Source: Mytilus edulis (Eukaryota > Mollusca > Bivalvia > Mytilida > Mytilidae). From it: a DNA stretch of 64,000 bases. Of this stretch, positions 12,691-24,200 are shown piece by piece. The translations under genes and the position numbers were made by a program. The notes beneath the pieces were generated by a model. That model worked only from the letters and a program-made list of their open reading frames with translations, was not told the origin of the DNA and ran no database searches. Positions within the stretch are counted from its first letter, which is position 1; every line of letters starts with the position of its first letter. The DNA is taken from assembly GCF_963676685.1 (NCBI RefSeq), contig NC_092354.1:67096241-67160240 (forward strand), written 5' to 3'.

Positions 12691-12697
12691 CTATACA

Positions 12698-13025
12698 AAG
12701 GTACGTATGAATGCCCTTTACCGTGAGGTCAAACGGTCATTTTATGCTACCGTTATTGTCAAATAAGTTACAATTCTCCGTGATTCATCAGACCATCAGA
12801 GCACAGGCGCTTGGGTATATCATACAGATAACAAAAAAATGTTGATTAAAATATTCAATCTTCTATATTTATAATGCTTATCTATCACTTATCTGTGCAT
12901 GTCTCACCTAGTTTCGAGTGATTTAAACGACTCGGAGAAAATACCCAATTTTACTATCCATTCTTAGTATAAAAAAAATTCTGTATCATGTACCCAAGCG
13001 CCTGTGATAACGACCCTCCTATACG
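12698..13025. mobile_element. Degenerate element related to 15895-16298, with nested CACAGGCGCTTGGGTA MITE
   Basis: The outer parts (TGAATGCCCTTTACCGTGAGG at the left, TAACGACCCTC at the right) match the ends and body of the element at 15895-16298. Inside it, 12802-13006 is a separate element bounded by 26-bp inverted repeats starting CACAGGCGCTTGGGTA, with two mismatches between arms. No clear target duplication. Non-coding. Confidence 0.6.
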
Positions 13026-13300
13026 TATAGATCTAGGGAGCATTGTAAAACATGACGTACATAACATAGTCCAGTTTCACTTTTATATAAGCCTATATAT
13101 ATATACTAGTTATTGTTTGATGAATAATTAATGCTGAATTGAATTATATTTCAGAATTGTGCATAAAAGTGTGTAAGATCAGGAGCAGATATGGTTCTGT
13201 ATTTGCTCCACACCAAGACAGTATGATCAGTTACCTTAACTATGGGTATTACCTCTATGGTCAACATATATTTTGCCTGCGTATAACCTATGATGGATGG

Positions 13301-13787
13301 CTGAGCCTGTAGAAGGTCAGGATTATTGACATGAATGAGCCTGTAGAAGTTCAGGATTTTTAGCATGACTGAGCCTGAAGAAAGTCAAGACTATTGACAT
13401 GACTGAGCCTGTAGAAGTTTAGGACTATTGACATGACTGAGCATGTAGAAGGTCAGGACTATTGACATGACTGAGCCTGTAGAAGGTCGGGACTATTGAC
13501 ATGACTGAGCCTGTAGAGGGTTGGGACTATATATTGACATGACTGAGCCTGTAGAAGGTCAGGACTATTGAAATGACTGAGCCTGTAGAAGGTCAGGACT
13601 ATTGACATGACTGAGCCTGTAGAGGGTCAGGACTATTGACATGACTGAGCACGTAGAGGGTCAGGACTATTGACATGACTGAGCCTTTAGAAGGTCAGGA
13701 CTATTGACATGACTGTGCCTGTAGAAGGTCAGGACTATTGACATGACTGAGCACGTAGAGGGTCAGGACTATTGACATGACTGACTA
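13301..13787. repeat. Minisatellite, 34-bp unit, about 14 copies
   Basis: The repeat unit GACTATTGACATGACTGAGC followed by CTGTAGAAGGTCAG recurs every 34 bp, more degenerate at the left edge and nearly perfect towards the right. One copy near 13525 carries an extra TATA. The period is not a multiple of three and stops occur, so it is not a protein repeat. Confidence 0.95.
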
Positions 13788-14044
13788 TTGTCAGTGCAGC
13801 TCTCGTAGTTTACAGTGTCATCATTTGAGATAATCCTAACAGTAAAATTCAGATCCTTTAGGAAAGCGTAGCTGCATCAAGATCTTTTTTATTTTAATTT
13901 TAATTAAATAAATTTCAAAAAGTTTTCTATGAGGTGATAGTGCAATATATATTAAAAAGAAAATATGGTATTATGGCAACAAAACAACTCTTTTACCAGA
14001 AACCAAGGGTTGGGTATGTACTATATAAAATAAGTTGATATGTT

Positions 14045-14440
14045 AAGCTTACAAATAAGACAACTCTTTCCCAGGGACCAAAATTACATTAGAAGTTAAC
14101 AACTATAGGTCACCGTACAACCGTCAACATGGAACAAAATCCATACCGCATAGTTAGCAAATGTACATTTGACCGTGTTTTTAGGTTTATTTATATTGAT
14201 ATAGATTACAAAGGAGATTGCAAATGAGACTACCACCCAACAGTGTCCTAATGAAGCCTTTTTAGAAACTATAGGTCACATACGGACGTCAACAATGAGT
14301 AAAACACTTACTTAATAATCAGATAAAAATTAGGCCCCAACACCATGACAAGATGTGAAACAATTTAAACGAATAGCCCAAATTGCCTGATTTATAACAA
14401 ATCAAAACCGAAAAACAAATATGATATATAGATAGCAAAA
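14045..14440 (+). repeat. Mussel-type dispersed repeat, family B
   Basis: Contains AACAACTATAGGTCACCGTA, a CGTCAACATGGA-type segment, CCATACCGCATAGT, and a second related block from about 14180 (ATAGATTACAAAGGAGAT, GGTCACATACGGACGTCAAC). I recall these motifs as abundant in mussel genomes. Non-coding, probably two adjacent partial copies. Confidence 0.6.
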
Positions 14441-14654
14441 CAAACAACCATTGTCAATTTGAGCTTGTACCCATACAGGTACACGTATAGAATATTTTGG
14501 GGTTGCATGAGTGCATGTGATCAACCTGTGACAGCGTGCAATAAAATGAACAAAGTGTTAAAATCAGTTCCGAATGGCTTGACTCGTCAGATCAACACGA
14601 TGGACATCTTGCATAAAAAAAAAACTGATAAAAAGACACAAAGTACTCTCAGTT

Positions 14655-14700
14655 TCACACACGCACACACACCACACACACACACATACATGTATATATA
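14655..14700. repeat. (CA)n microsatellite
   Basis: An imperfect CACACA run interrupted by CG and ACC, followed by TACATGTATATATA. Confidence 0.9.
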
Positions 14701-15385
14701 ACGGAAGAAGAAAGACAAACAATACCAGAGCTAAATATGCGACGACGCAATATTGGATGCAAAAACACGAAAGTTGACACAATAAACAATAGAATTTGAT
14801 TAAATGAAAGAAGAAAAGAGAGTGGGGTCAGAAAGCTGCGCATATTAAGTCAGTATATAAATATAACATTGTATAGTTCACGGTTGCATGTACTTGTACT
14901 ATGATTAGTCAATTGTATTTTATAAAGGTAAAAATGTTGGTTTTTTTATTTTTATTTTGAAATTGTATATGATTAATTGATTTGTGGAGGCGTATATGCA
15001 AATGGAACAACCTGAACTGAATTAAGTAAGGTTAAAAAAAGAATAGGTTTGTTTGATCTAACCCCACCTACCCAGAAAATAGCTGTCTACTGAAAATCTT
15101 TTATTGTCCTGATATGATTTTTTTTTATTTATTCAGATAGGCATGAAGACTAAACATCTGATACTTAAATTTCTTTTTACCAAATAAATAAAAGAAAATG
15201 CCTACCTACCTTCCCACCCACTGTCTCAATGTTGGGTAGGGTTTGGGCAAACTAAAATTTAAGTGTTTTTAAGTGTGGCCTAAAGAATGAAGTGTGGACA
15301 ATCGTATACATTGCTAAGTATATTACATCTTTCAAATTCATTACATTATGGCAACTGCGATGATTTATGTTCGAGTTTACCATTA

Positions 15386-15648
15386 CAGCAAAATGCATTG
15401 AGTGTGTAGGTATATGTAACATCTTTGACTAGCTTGCTTGCAAGGGGAACCGGGAAATCATTTTAAGGTAAAGTATAATTACTCTCCTTTCGGAAAGGTC
15501 TACTCCTATACATATAGAGAGATCGGTTACATGTCGGACTAGTCTATTCTTATTAAAGGAGGGTAGTATATGCCTTACCTTATAATGACCTAGAAAGCAA
15601 GCTAGTCAAAGATAGTACCTTTACCTACACACTCAATGCATTTTGCTG
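15386..15648. mobile_element. MITE with 53-bp terminal inverted repeats and TA target duplication
   Basis: The left arm (15386-15438, starting CAGCAAAATGCATTGAGTGT) and the right arm (15596-15648) are inverse copies with four mismatches in 53 positions. TA occurs immediately outside both ends (15384-15385, 15649-15650), the signature of Tc1/mariner-type transposition. The 157-bp centre encodes nothing. A half copy lies at 16786-16877. Confidence 0.85.
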
Positions 15649-15894
15649 TATAAATATGGATGAAATGTTGATCAATACTATCTGAGGTAAGCAAGAAAAT
15701 TAACACAATATACAGTATGTATCATTAGCAAGCCCGTCAACACCCAAGTTGAGAGTTCTATCCCTGTATGTATACATGACATATGTACTATAGACTCTAA
15801 TCTTAATAGGATTGTTTAGGTCGGCCGTTTTGTCTCTTCGGTGTCCCGAGACATCTACTTATAGAAACTGACCGCTACGAAAAAGCCAATCATG

Positions 15895-16298
15895 CATGAG
15901 GGTAGAAATGCCCTTTAACGCTCATATTCGCTAGCCAAGGGTTGCGATCCACTTCCCTCCTGTGGAGCCTAAGGAGGGAAGTGGATCGGAACCCTTGGCT
16001 AGCGAAGATGTTTAACATCAGGCGTTAAACAGTCATTTTCGGCTACCGTAAGCGTCAAATTGGTTAAAATTTTACCTTGATCCGTCAAAATATTCTTATC
16101 GTGATTTGTCTGAAATAATTATCGTTACCGTCATTTTTAGAAAAAAATTAACGTGATTCGTCAAAATCAGTCTGATGTTTTTATCGTCTAAAAGAAAGTG
16201 TACATCTTATCGTCATACAACGAAAATTACCATTAACATCATTTGGCAAAACATTTTAACTTTATTGTCATGGAGGTACCCCCATTACGACCCTCATG
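15895..16298. mobile_element. Inverted-repeat element carrying a 34-bp-arm hairpin
   Basis: The ends CATGAGGGTAG and CGACCCTCATG are inverse. Within it, 15927-15960 and 15973-16006 form a 34-bp inverted repeat with a single mismatch and a 12-base loop; the arm begins TTCGCTAGCCAAGGGTT. The right part is rich in short CGTCA-type repeats (CCGTCAAAAT, CGTGATTCGTCAAAATCAG). The hairpin looks like a secondary insertion into the element. Non-coding. Confidence 0.75.
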
Positions 16299-16672
16299 AG
16301 TGCTAACAATGACGTTAAACAACAACCAATCAAAGTGATGGTGGTGCTTTCGTTTTTCTCTGAAAAGTGCCACGATGCCGAACTAAGTTTGCACTGAAAT
16401 CATAATTGAAGAAAAAAACAATATTCTGATTCTTCATATATTTTCTAAAAGAAAATAAGTTAATATACACAAAAAGAGAGAAGAATGAAAACGTAAATAT
16501 AACATAAAGGAAAAACTGTTAAATATCCTTATTCTTGTTGGCTAATGAAAGAATGCATTTGCAGAGCAAATGCCTATGATTTAGAAAATTGTGAGCTTTG
16601 TTGTCCTATTCCACGAAAAAATAGATCCCAGATACCAAGGAACTGAGAAACTACCAAAGGTAAGACAAAACA

Positions 16673-16745
16673 CAATCTAATTAAAATTAAATCCTTTAAT
16701 TGCTCCTGTTCTGATATGTCGCGACATTTAATTTTAATTAGATTG
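16673..16745. mobile_element. 73-bp foldback MITE with 9-bp target duplication
   Basis: CAATCTAATTAAAATTAAAT and its exact inverse form 20-bp perfect terminal inverted repeats around a 33-bp centre containing GTCGCGAC. GACAAAACA occurs directly outside both ends (16664-16672 and 16746-16754), a 9-bp direct repeat. Nine-base target duplications are typical of Mutator-like elements. Too short to encode anything. Confidence 0.8.
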
Positions 16746-16785
16746 GACAAAACACGAAAGACGACGACGACGACGGAAAAGAGGG

Positions 16786-16877
16786 TAATATACCTAACCT
16801 AATAATGACCTCACGGTTCAGCTAGCAATCAAGCTAGCCAAAGATATTACCTTTACCTACACACTCTAGGCATTTTG
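16786..16877. mobile_element. Half copy of the 15386-15648 MITE family
   Basis: GAGGGTAATATACCTAACCT through CAAAGATATTACCTTTACCT to ACACTC-GCATTTTG matches the right half of the intact MITE. The left half and left terminus are absent. Confidence 0.7.
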
Positions 16878-18540
16878 AATTTAAAAAAAAAAACAACAAA
16901 AAAACAAGGTGAATTCAGGGGATCCGGGAATTACATTGCGGCATAAAAGAGAAAATATCACCTTTGCTCGGAGAGTGGTCCGGCGCGAGGCTCAGATCTG
17001 ACGCTCAAATTTATTATTCATACTTACGGCGAGACTATCGGTGTGAAATCACATAACAAGTAATGCCTAATGAGAACTTTATTGACCTACAGTTTAAACT
17101 TAGATTAACACCATCTTGACAACTAATATCTTGAGAACTGAAAACAACTCCGCGTATTTATAAGACGAATGCATGCATATACACAGAGGGCTTGAACTAC
17201 AGAAGAGAGGAAGTGGGAAAGAGGAATGTAAATTATTACTTGATGTTCCCAGGGATTTATATTGTATACACATCCTTAATGTTCCGAAAGACTTTGGACG
17301 CATTCAGTCATTGGATTTAAATATTCGGCATTTTGACAAGGGAAATCATTACTTTTACTTATATTATTTGCCTGATAATTCAAACAATGGAATAGTGCTT
17401 TGTCCAAATCATATGTGGTTAAAATAAAACTTACATTTAAATGTTGAAGGTAAGCTTAGTTTTAATTGTTTTATATTTGGCTTTTATAGCTTTCTATATA
17501 AATAGGTCTACGTGGAGAGCTATCTCATTGCCGTATTCACATCACATCTTATTATTATTATATTATTAGCATTTATATATATGAATTTAAAGTCATGTTA
17601 ACTATTATCAAACGTTTCTGCTGCATGTCCTATAGTGTATCCGAAATGCAGCAGTGGCGAAGCGGACGACTGTAAAAGGTTAACTTCTACAGTGAAAAGT
17701 TAACTTCTAAGGTTAACTTCTACAGTGAAAAGTTAACTTCTAAGGTTAACTTCTACAGTGAAAAGTAAAAAAAAAAAAAGCCAGTGTGTTTGTTGACTAC
17801 CTTCTAACAAATAGTTAGCAGCAAATAAGTCAATTTTAAGGGTGTGGTTGCGTTTACCAACACTGAAGTAAGTATGATCAGACGGTTTAAGATAGAATTT
17901 GGTCCAATTCTTATTACAATTTTGCCTTATTAATATAGATTAGTAAGATTCCTTTACATGTTGTAAAGTTATATATATTGGTTAACATTACTTTTTTTTT
18001 TATAATTTAAGTGTGATTTATTATTTTATTTTTTAACAACCATTGAAATTTTCTTTTCTTTCAGAAAAAATCATTGGTTTTAAACTTCAAAGTATAAATC
18101 TACATAAATTAATATATATTTATGAAAGTTAAAGGGAAATTTAGTCTATATATATATATATAGATGTTTTCATGATGAGTATGAGTGAGTGAGTCCGTAT
18201 ATATATATATGTTATGATTTTAAGCAACCATTTTAATTTATTATTATGAAATTTTAAACAAATTTAATTGCTAGAATTTAAAAGCTTTAAAATAAAAATT
18301 TTAATATCACCAACCCAATTATAAAATCTTTTTCAAACAACCATTACAATTTGTTTTCATTTTCCTTCGTTTCAAAAAAAAATATGTTTATTCAAAATAG
18401 TACAAATCTTAAATAATTTTTTTATTCAAAACCGCATGATAGCTTAATTAAAATTACATTAAAACGTTCAAGGTTGTACTAAATTTATACATTTATGTTC
18501 CTGCACAATAATTCATTTTGTTGAAACAAACATTCATATA
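16878..18540. other. Intergenic, no gene recognised; 33-bp tandem triplet inside
   Basis: At 17678-17766 a 33-bp unit (GGTTAACTTCTACAGTGAAA plus AGTTAACTTCTAA) is repeated about 2.7 times. The 84-codon plus frame at 17173-17427 has no recognisable motif and no splice context; I do not call it a gene. Confidence 0.5.
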
Positions 18541-18559
18541 ACACAAAGGTTCCTGGTTC

Positions 18560-18790
18560 TATTCTCATTCGGGATGAAAATTTCAGGATCTCAATTTTCG
18601 GCTCTCCCTTGACACCATTTGCGAGTATGGTCTTGAGGAAACGATGATAGTCCGTCGGAAGGGGACGATAAAGGGCTGACCCGTGTTAAGAGAGAGCAAT
18701 ATCTCTTGCACGTTAAAGACACCCTTGTAGATTTCGAAAAAGAGTAGGCTAAAGTCGCTACAAGGCAGCACTCGCACCCGCAAAGTGGAA
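18560..18790 (+). repeat. SINE-like repeat with a widely conserved core
   Basis: The core GATAAAGGGCTGACCCGTGT, AGAGAGCAATATCTCTTGCA, CGTTAAAGACACCCTTGTAG and CGAAAAAGAGTAGGCT resembles the conserved central domain of metazoan SINE families that carry GACGTTAAA and CACGTTAAAGA motifs. Name not assigned. Non-coding. Confidence 0.5.
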
Positions 18791-19029
18791 AGGGATTAAT
18801 ATAAGTTGCAAAACTTGTTTCTTAATCCACTATAAATAAATACATTTAAACTAAATAAATATGTTTAAACTAAAAATTGAATGCTTCTTTTTGTAATATC
18901 ATTGACCATGTAAAATCGTTGGGCGAGAAACATCAGTTTCCATGCTTTTTAGTATATACTCTTAAGTGATCAGACAGACCTGCAATATATAACGGTGATT
19001 TTTACTGCTGTGCGAATGTCACTCTAGCT

Positions 19030-19320
19030 AGGAATGTAAATAAAATTAGAATGGAAATGGGGAATGTGTCAAAGAGACAACAACCCGACCATATTACAGA
19101 CACCAGAACAGCCGAGACCACCTATGGGTCTTCAATGCAGCGAGAAACTCCAACACCCGGAGGCGTTCTTCAGCTAGCCCCTAAACAAAAATGTATATTA
19201 GTTCAGTGATAATGGATGTCATACTAAACTTCGAAATATACACAAGAAACTAAGATTAAAAATCATACAAGACTAACAAAGGCCAGAGGCTCCTGACTTG
19301 GAACAGGCGCATTATCCTTT
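19030..19320 (+). repeat. Mussel-type dispersed repeat, family C
   Basis: AGAATGGAAATGGGGAATGT, GTCAAAGAGACAACAACCCG, CACCCGGAGGCGTTCTTCAG and GGCCAGAGGCTCCTGACTTG occur in the order I recall for an abundant mussel repeat. Only one copy is in this window. Confidence 0.6.
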
Positions 19321-19479
19321 TTGAAAAGATACATGTGCTATTATAGTTCAGTATATACGGTAAATATACATCTGTTATAATAAGGAATCATTTATGATGT
19401 ACAGGGGGGGGAGGGGGGTCGAATCCGAAAATTTTCTGTGGGGTGTCACAAAAACAAACTTGCAATTGAAAAATGGGAT

Positions 19480-20515
19480 CAACCTGTGCTCCTCTTCTTG
19501 TCGTCTTGTTCCTTATTCACAGTTGATCTTCTCCCATGCGCTAAATAATTCAAATTTTGATGACTATGCATGTTTTATCCCTTCGAACTTGAGATAAAAC
19601 ATGCGACAGATAGAGCTAAGTTTGCCTCACATCTTGACCATTTTGACTTACCACTAGAAATTGACTACAAGGGTTGGTACGACAAGAGAGATGAGTTTAG
19701 CTTCCCAATTGTGAACTTTCCATTTCTATATAGTAACATTCCAGCAGCGCCTGCATACCAAATATACATCTCCAAGGTGATACGATATTACAGGGTTTGT
19801 ATTTTCTATCATGATTTCCTTATAGAGGGTCGCTGCTCTCAATGAAGCTTTTAAACGAAGAGTTCCAAGTTGGGAAGTGAAATCATCCCTTCGTAAACTT
19901 TCTGGACGCCATCGCGAGTTGGTTGACCGTTATGGAATATCTGTTTCACTGATTACCACTACAAGCCCGTCCCGTTTAACGAGAATGTGACGTGACCTAC
20001 CGAATTACCAGGTTAGTACTTACATGAGCAGCAAGACGGTGGCCATAATAAATCAGGATTTGCTTACCTTTCCAGAGCACCTGAGATCACAATAAAGCAG
20101 GATTTGCTTACCTTTCGAGAGCACCTGAGATCACAATAAAGCAGGATTTGCTTACCTTTCGAGAGCACCTGAGATCACAATAAAGCAGGATTTGCTTACC
20201 TTTCCAGAGCACCTGAGATCACAATAAAGCAGGATTTGCTTACCTTTCCAGAGCACCTGAGATCACAATAAAGCAGGATTTGCTTACCTTTCCAGAGCAC
20301 CTGAGATCACAACAAAGCAGGATTTGCTTACCTTTCCAGAGCACCTGAGATCACCCCCCTTTTTGTGGTGTTCGTGTTGCTCAGTCTATAGTTTCCTATG
20401 TTGTATTTTGTGTATTGCTGTTTGTTTTGATCTTTTTTATCCTTGGCGTTGTCATTTTATTTTCGACTTATTAATGTGAATGTCCCTTGGTATATTTGGC
20501 CCCTCTTTTGCTACT
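19480..20515 (+). pseudogene. Broken Penelope-like element copy with expanded 3' tail
   Basis: Frames 19394-19597 and 19570-19845 carry remnants of the PLE reverse transcriptase C-terminal half (SFPIVNFPFL, NIPAAPAYQIYIS, YHDFL), frameshifted and missing the Asp-Asp motif. The protein end and tail follow from about 19860. Inside the tail, 20047-20354 is a tandem array listed separately. Non-functional. Confidence 0.8.
20047..20354 (+). repeat. 44-bp tandem array (7 copies) inside a PLE 3' tail
   Basis: The unit GCAGGATTTGCTTACCTTTC then CAGAGCACCTGAGATCACAA plus TAAA recurs at exactly 44-bp spacing (CAGGA at 20054, 20098, 20142, 20186, 20230, 20274, 20318). Other PLE tails in the window hold one unit. 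Copies are nearly identical, so the expansion is young. Confidence 0.95.
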
Positions 20516-20679
20516 GAATTTTTCTTTGACATAGCATATGACCCTTTAGTATCTTCTGTCTCTCTGTTTCAAAATATTTCAAAATAGTTTTTATTTATTA
20601 AAATGTCATTTCGGTAGTGACAATTTCAAAACAAATACTAAGAAGTTGTTACAAAATTGATTCTAATTTTATTTTCCTT

Positions 20680-20870
20680 TGATCTGCCTCGATAGCTTTG
20701 TGGTATCGTGCTTCTCTCGAGAGCTGGAAGTCGAGGTTTGAAACACAGGCGGGTCAAACCAATATACTTGACAATTTGCATTTGCTGAGCATGCACCAAT
20801 GAGGAACGACCATTATTAACCTTTAAAAAAAGAGGGGGGGGGGGGGGGTCATGTATTTTCCAGAAAAAAT
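20680..20870 (+). repeat. tRNA-derived SINE, degenerate
   Basis: TAGCTTTGTGGTATCGTGCT resembles a tRNA A box, and 33 bases further AGGTTTGAAAC resembles a B box (GGTTCGAATCC). The spacing and the following CGGGTCAAACCAA segment suggest a tRNA-headed SINE ending in an A7/G15 tract near 20825-20848. B-box changes make it an unlikely functional tRNA. Confidence 0.5.
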
Positions 20871-21170
20871 ATTGATCCCAAATTTGGTGGTCAGAGCAGA
20901 TGACAAAACAAACTATTCTCAATCCAGATTTCCCCATACCTTATAGCGTTAAATTTTGAAGAAACAAGTAGTTCGATTGATAGCACTGAAAACCCGTAAA
21001 TTGATCCAGAAGTAAATTTTTCTCACTTTTATCTTCGATACACGTCATCGAAGAATTACAAGTCTCATATACTTTTATCCAATTGTTTTAATTCATTTGG
21101 TTTATTTCTCCCCTCTCCAATTAATTAGCACGCCCGTCGTTTTGACGTAAACAGCCCTACGCGCGCGATT

Positions 21171-21250
21171 CCGAGTTCGTTAGAGTCCGAGTTCGTTAGA
21201 GTCCGAGTTCGTTATAGTCCGAGTTTGCTAAAGGCCGAGTTTGTCTACGT
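21171..21250 (+). repeat. Five 16-bp repeats just upstream of the 440-residue gene
   Basis: TCCGAGTTCGTTAGAG is repeated five times with increasing divergence (…TTCGTTATAG, …TTTGCTAAAG, GCCGAGTTTGTCTA) ending about 13 bases before the proposed start codon at 21263. It lies in the promoter or 5' UTR and could be a regulatory repeat or neutral. A TGACGTAA motif at 21143-21150 is upstream. Confidence 0.8.
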
Positions 21251-21262
21251 GCAGAAAAGACA

Positions 21263-24200
21263 ATGACGGAAAGAACGAGACAGAAAAATAGCAAATGCGA
21301 CTGCAGCATATTCAAACCCAGGTTTGTTTATAGTTTATTATTAATGCAAATTAGTTTCAATTCCTTGAATGACGACTTACAAATATTTTAATAAAGATGT
21401 GGTACTACAGGTGAATAACAGAAACGCACCGTCTTTTATTTCCGGATCATATGGATCATTGCAAACATTATGATATAGCCAAGTAACAAATACAGATGAT
21501 GTTTTATTTACACATATATGATATATCCTACACAATTATGTAATGAAGCAAGATACATATATATATTACAATTGCAACATATGTCTCAGGATAGAGTTAG
21601 TCCATTAGATGTACAAAGAGAGATAACTCTAACTTTACATCTAAACTGGACCCTAGTCCAAATAATTATGATATATCTTGGAAGGGTCAGGCTATTTTAA
21701 ATTTTTGCTTTGAAGTAAAAAAAAAACAATAGCCTTTGAAGATGTCTGCATGTAGCAGCATGTGGGTACGAATAGTCAAATCACCATTCCTAGGCTCGCG
21801 TACCCGCATCCTTTTTTAATAGAATTGCATCGGATCGGTAATGAAACTTGAAAAATAAACGGAATTTGTTGCAATTAGTGAATAAATTGATTAAATCTAC
21901 TCATTAGTTTTATAAATATTTATATATCGGTAAAGCCCCGGTCACAATAGATCGTACAATTTTTTGTAGTGGTAGATCTATTAAATAGTTGTCATGCAAA
22001 ATGTCAAAAAAATATTTCGAGTGGTCACATCAGCTACGACATGTCCACGATGCCGATGGTTCCATGATGGGTACACGACAAAAACAAAAATTGTAATTGT
22101 ACTGCCGTGGGTTTGTCACAAGTCGATCGTGCGACAGTGATACGACAATCATCATTTTGATCATGAGTTGTTTGGGGCTATTTTTTAGGATTTTATGTCA
22201 TGGAATGCGCGTGTCACTTTCAGCCCACTGTCGTATGACTCTCTTACAATTGTCGTAGAACTGTTGTGGGTCACGCGTGCGTTTGACTCCGAGACTACTA
22301 GTATATACTAGTAAAGAAGGCCCGATTTATTGCAAGTTATATGCCTATTGATTTCAATATAGTTAAGTGTCATTATAAGTTCGGTCCAAGTAAGCGACGT
22401 TTGTCGTATTAGTTTATATTTTAAATGTTCAGCGAATTTAAACCAGGATGCCCCCAAAAAGAAAAATAAATGGATAATATTTTGGAGTTTGGCAAGGCGA
22501 ATTTTCAGCAGGTCCAAACGTAATTATTCTAGTGGAATAGCCATCCTCTTTTAACGGCAGACGGTATGTTTTCCAAACATTCATTCCCACCGAATTGTAT
22601 TCATCTAAATAAAACGAAAAAAAAGTTGCACGACGAACGTACCTCTGTTGTACGACAGACAACCAATGTTGTGTGACACTGAGCATCGTATGAAATTTGG
22701 TAATTTCATGAGACAATCGTGCGACCACGTCTGTCAAAATACATTTGTACTACAGTCGCACGATTGTCTCATGAAATTACCAAATTTCATACAATGCTCA
22801 GTGTCACGCAACATTGGTTGTCTGTCGTACAACAGAGGTACGTTCGTCGTGAACCAACAATATATAAACATGATAAATCACAAAATGTTATAAGCAGTTA
22901 AAATTAATTCCTGAGTAAATATACCTGTATACATGGTAAAGATAAATTTATATTATATTTTTTTTTAGGATTGAAGGAAAAGTGCCATGTGTCTCATTAG
23001 GGAATTCTTATTTGGACAACTATCTAGATAATGAAGCGGAGATTACTGGAATATGTTTTCAAAAAGTTGATGAGGGGAAAGTTAAACCGATCATAGATGA
23101 TGCTGAAGAGCTTTTGAAGGTCAATTGGCAGCGTGTTCCAAGAACAAGTGCAGTGCCACATCAGTATTTAGAACTAGATTATCAAATAGTACCATCTGAG
23201 AAATGGCAAATATTTGTCAATGTTCTGGCAAATTTAAGAACTGCTTTGCTTGTTCAGGTAATAGTCATTTTTATCATTTTGAACACCAGACAAATACATC
23301 TTAAAGGAAATCATTTATTGAAATTACATGCTTATTGTGCCCACCCTACAAGACCTTTATGTGTAGTCAATACATAAAAAAGTAGATCTGTGGTATGCTT
23401 ATTTTATTTTAGAGTTATTGAAAAAATGGGGGGTTCACATGTCACGCTGTATCTCAAACACAATTTATGATTATTGCTTAAAACTTAACACATTTCTTAG
23501 TTATATAACTCAAGATCTGTTAACTTTTTGGTGATAATTATTTTTTTTATTTTAGAATCATTGATTTTTTGGTAGTATAAAAGGGAGGGGGGTTCACATG
23601 TCGCGCTGTATCTCAGAAAATATTTATGATAATTGCATAAAACTTCACACTCAAGACAATGGGCGTATCATGCGCTCGTGTAGCTGCTTATAAACTTTTG
23701 CAGTAAAATAATGCTCAATTTATACAGGATGACCGTTAACTTGAATGTTCAAAGTATTACAATACAGCACATAGTGAAGAAAGTTGATATCATTACATGA
23801 CAAATCAATGCAATTAAATGAAAATAGTTTACATAAATTGCAGGCAGTAATGTATAATAACTAAATTCATTTATTTTTTCTTGGGTACCAATTTTTTGTA
23901 GATTGAGGAAAAATATTATCTTTGTGGATGTTTGATGCATTTGATTTCAGAGGTTTGCCAAATTTTGCACACTTAAAAGAAATGTTGTACTTTGTTGAAC
24001 ATTTATGTTCGTGCTTCATCTATACCTACATAATCATGGTAATAAAAATTGCTATTCAATAACATGAATAATAATAATTATAATGAATCCATAAACAATA
24101 TAGATATAATGATAGATCCGTGTTTTATTTGCTCGGATACTAATAATTAAAAACAATATTTTTGTATCTTTTCTATATTCTCAAAACTACATCCAAACAT

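Noticed and set aside
13301-13787. CRISPR-like array
   Set aside because: Units are contiguous without unique spacers and the host is a eukaryote; it is a minisatellite.
17173-17427. 84-codon plus frame
   Set aside because: No motif and no neighbouring exons.
20690-20760. Possible tRNA gene
   Set aside because: The B box is mutated and no acceptor stem pairs; treated as a SINE head.
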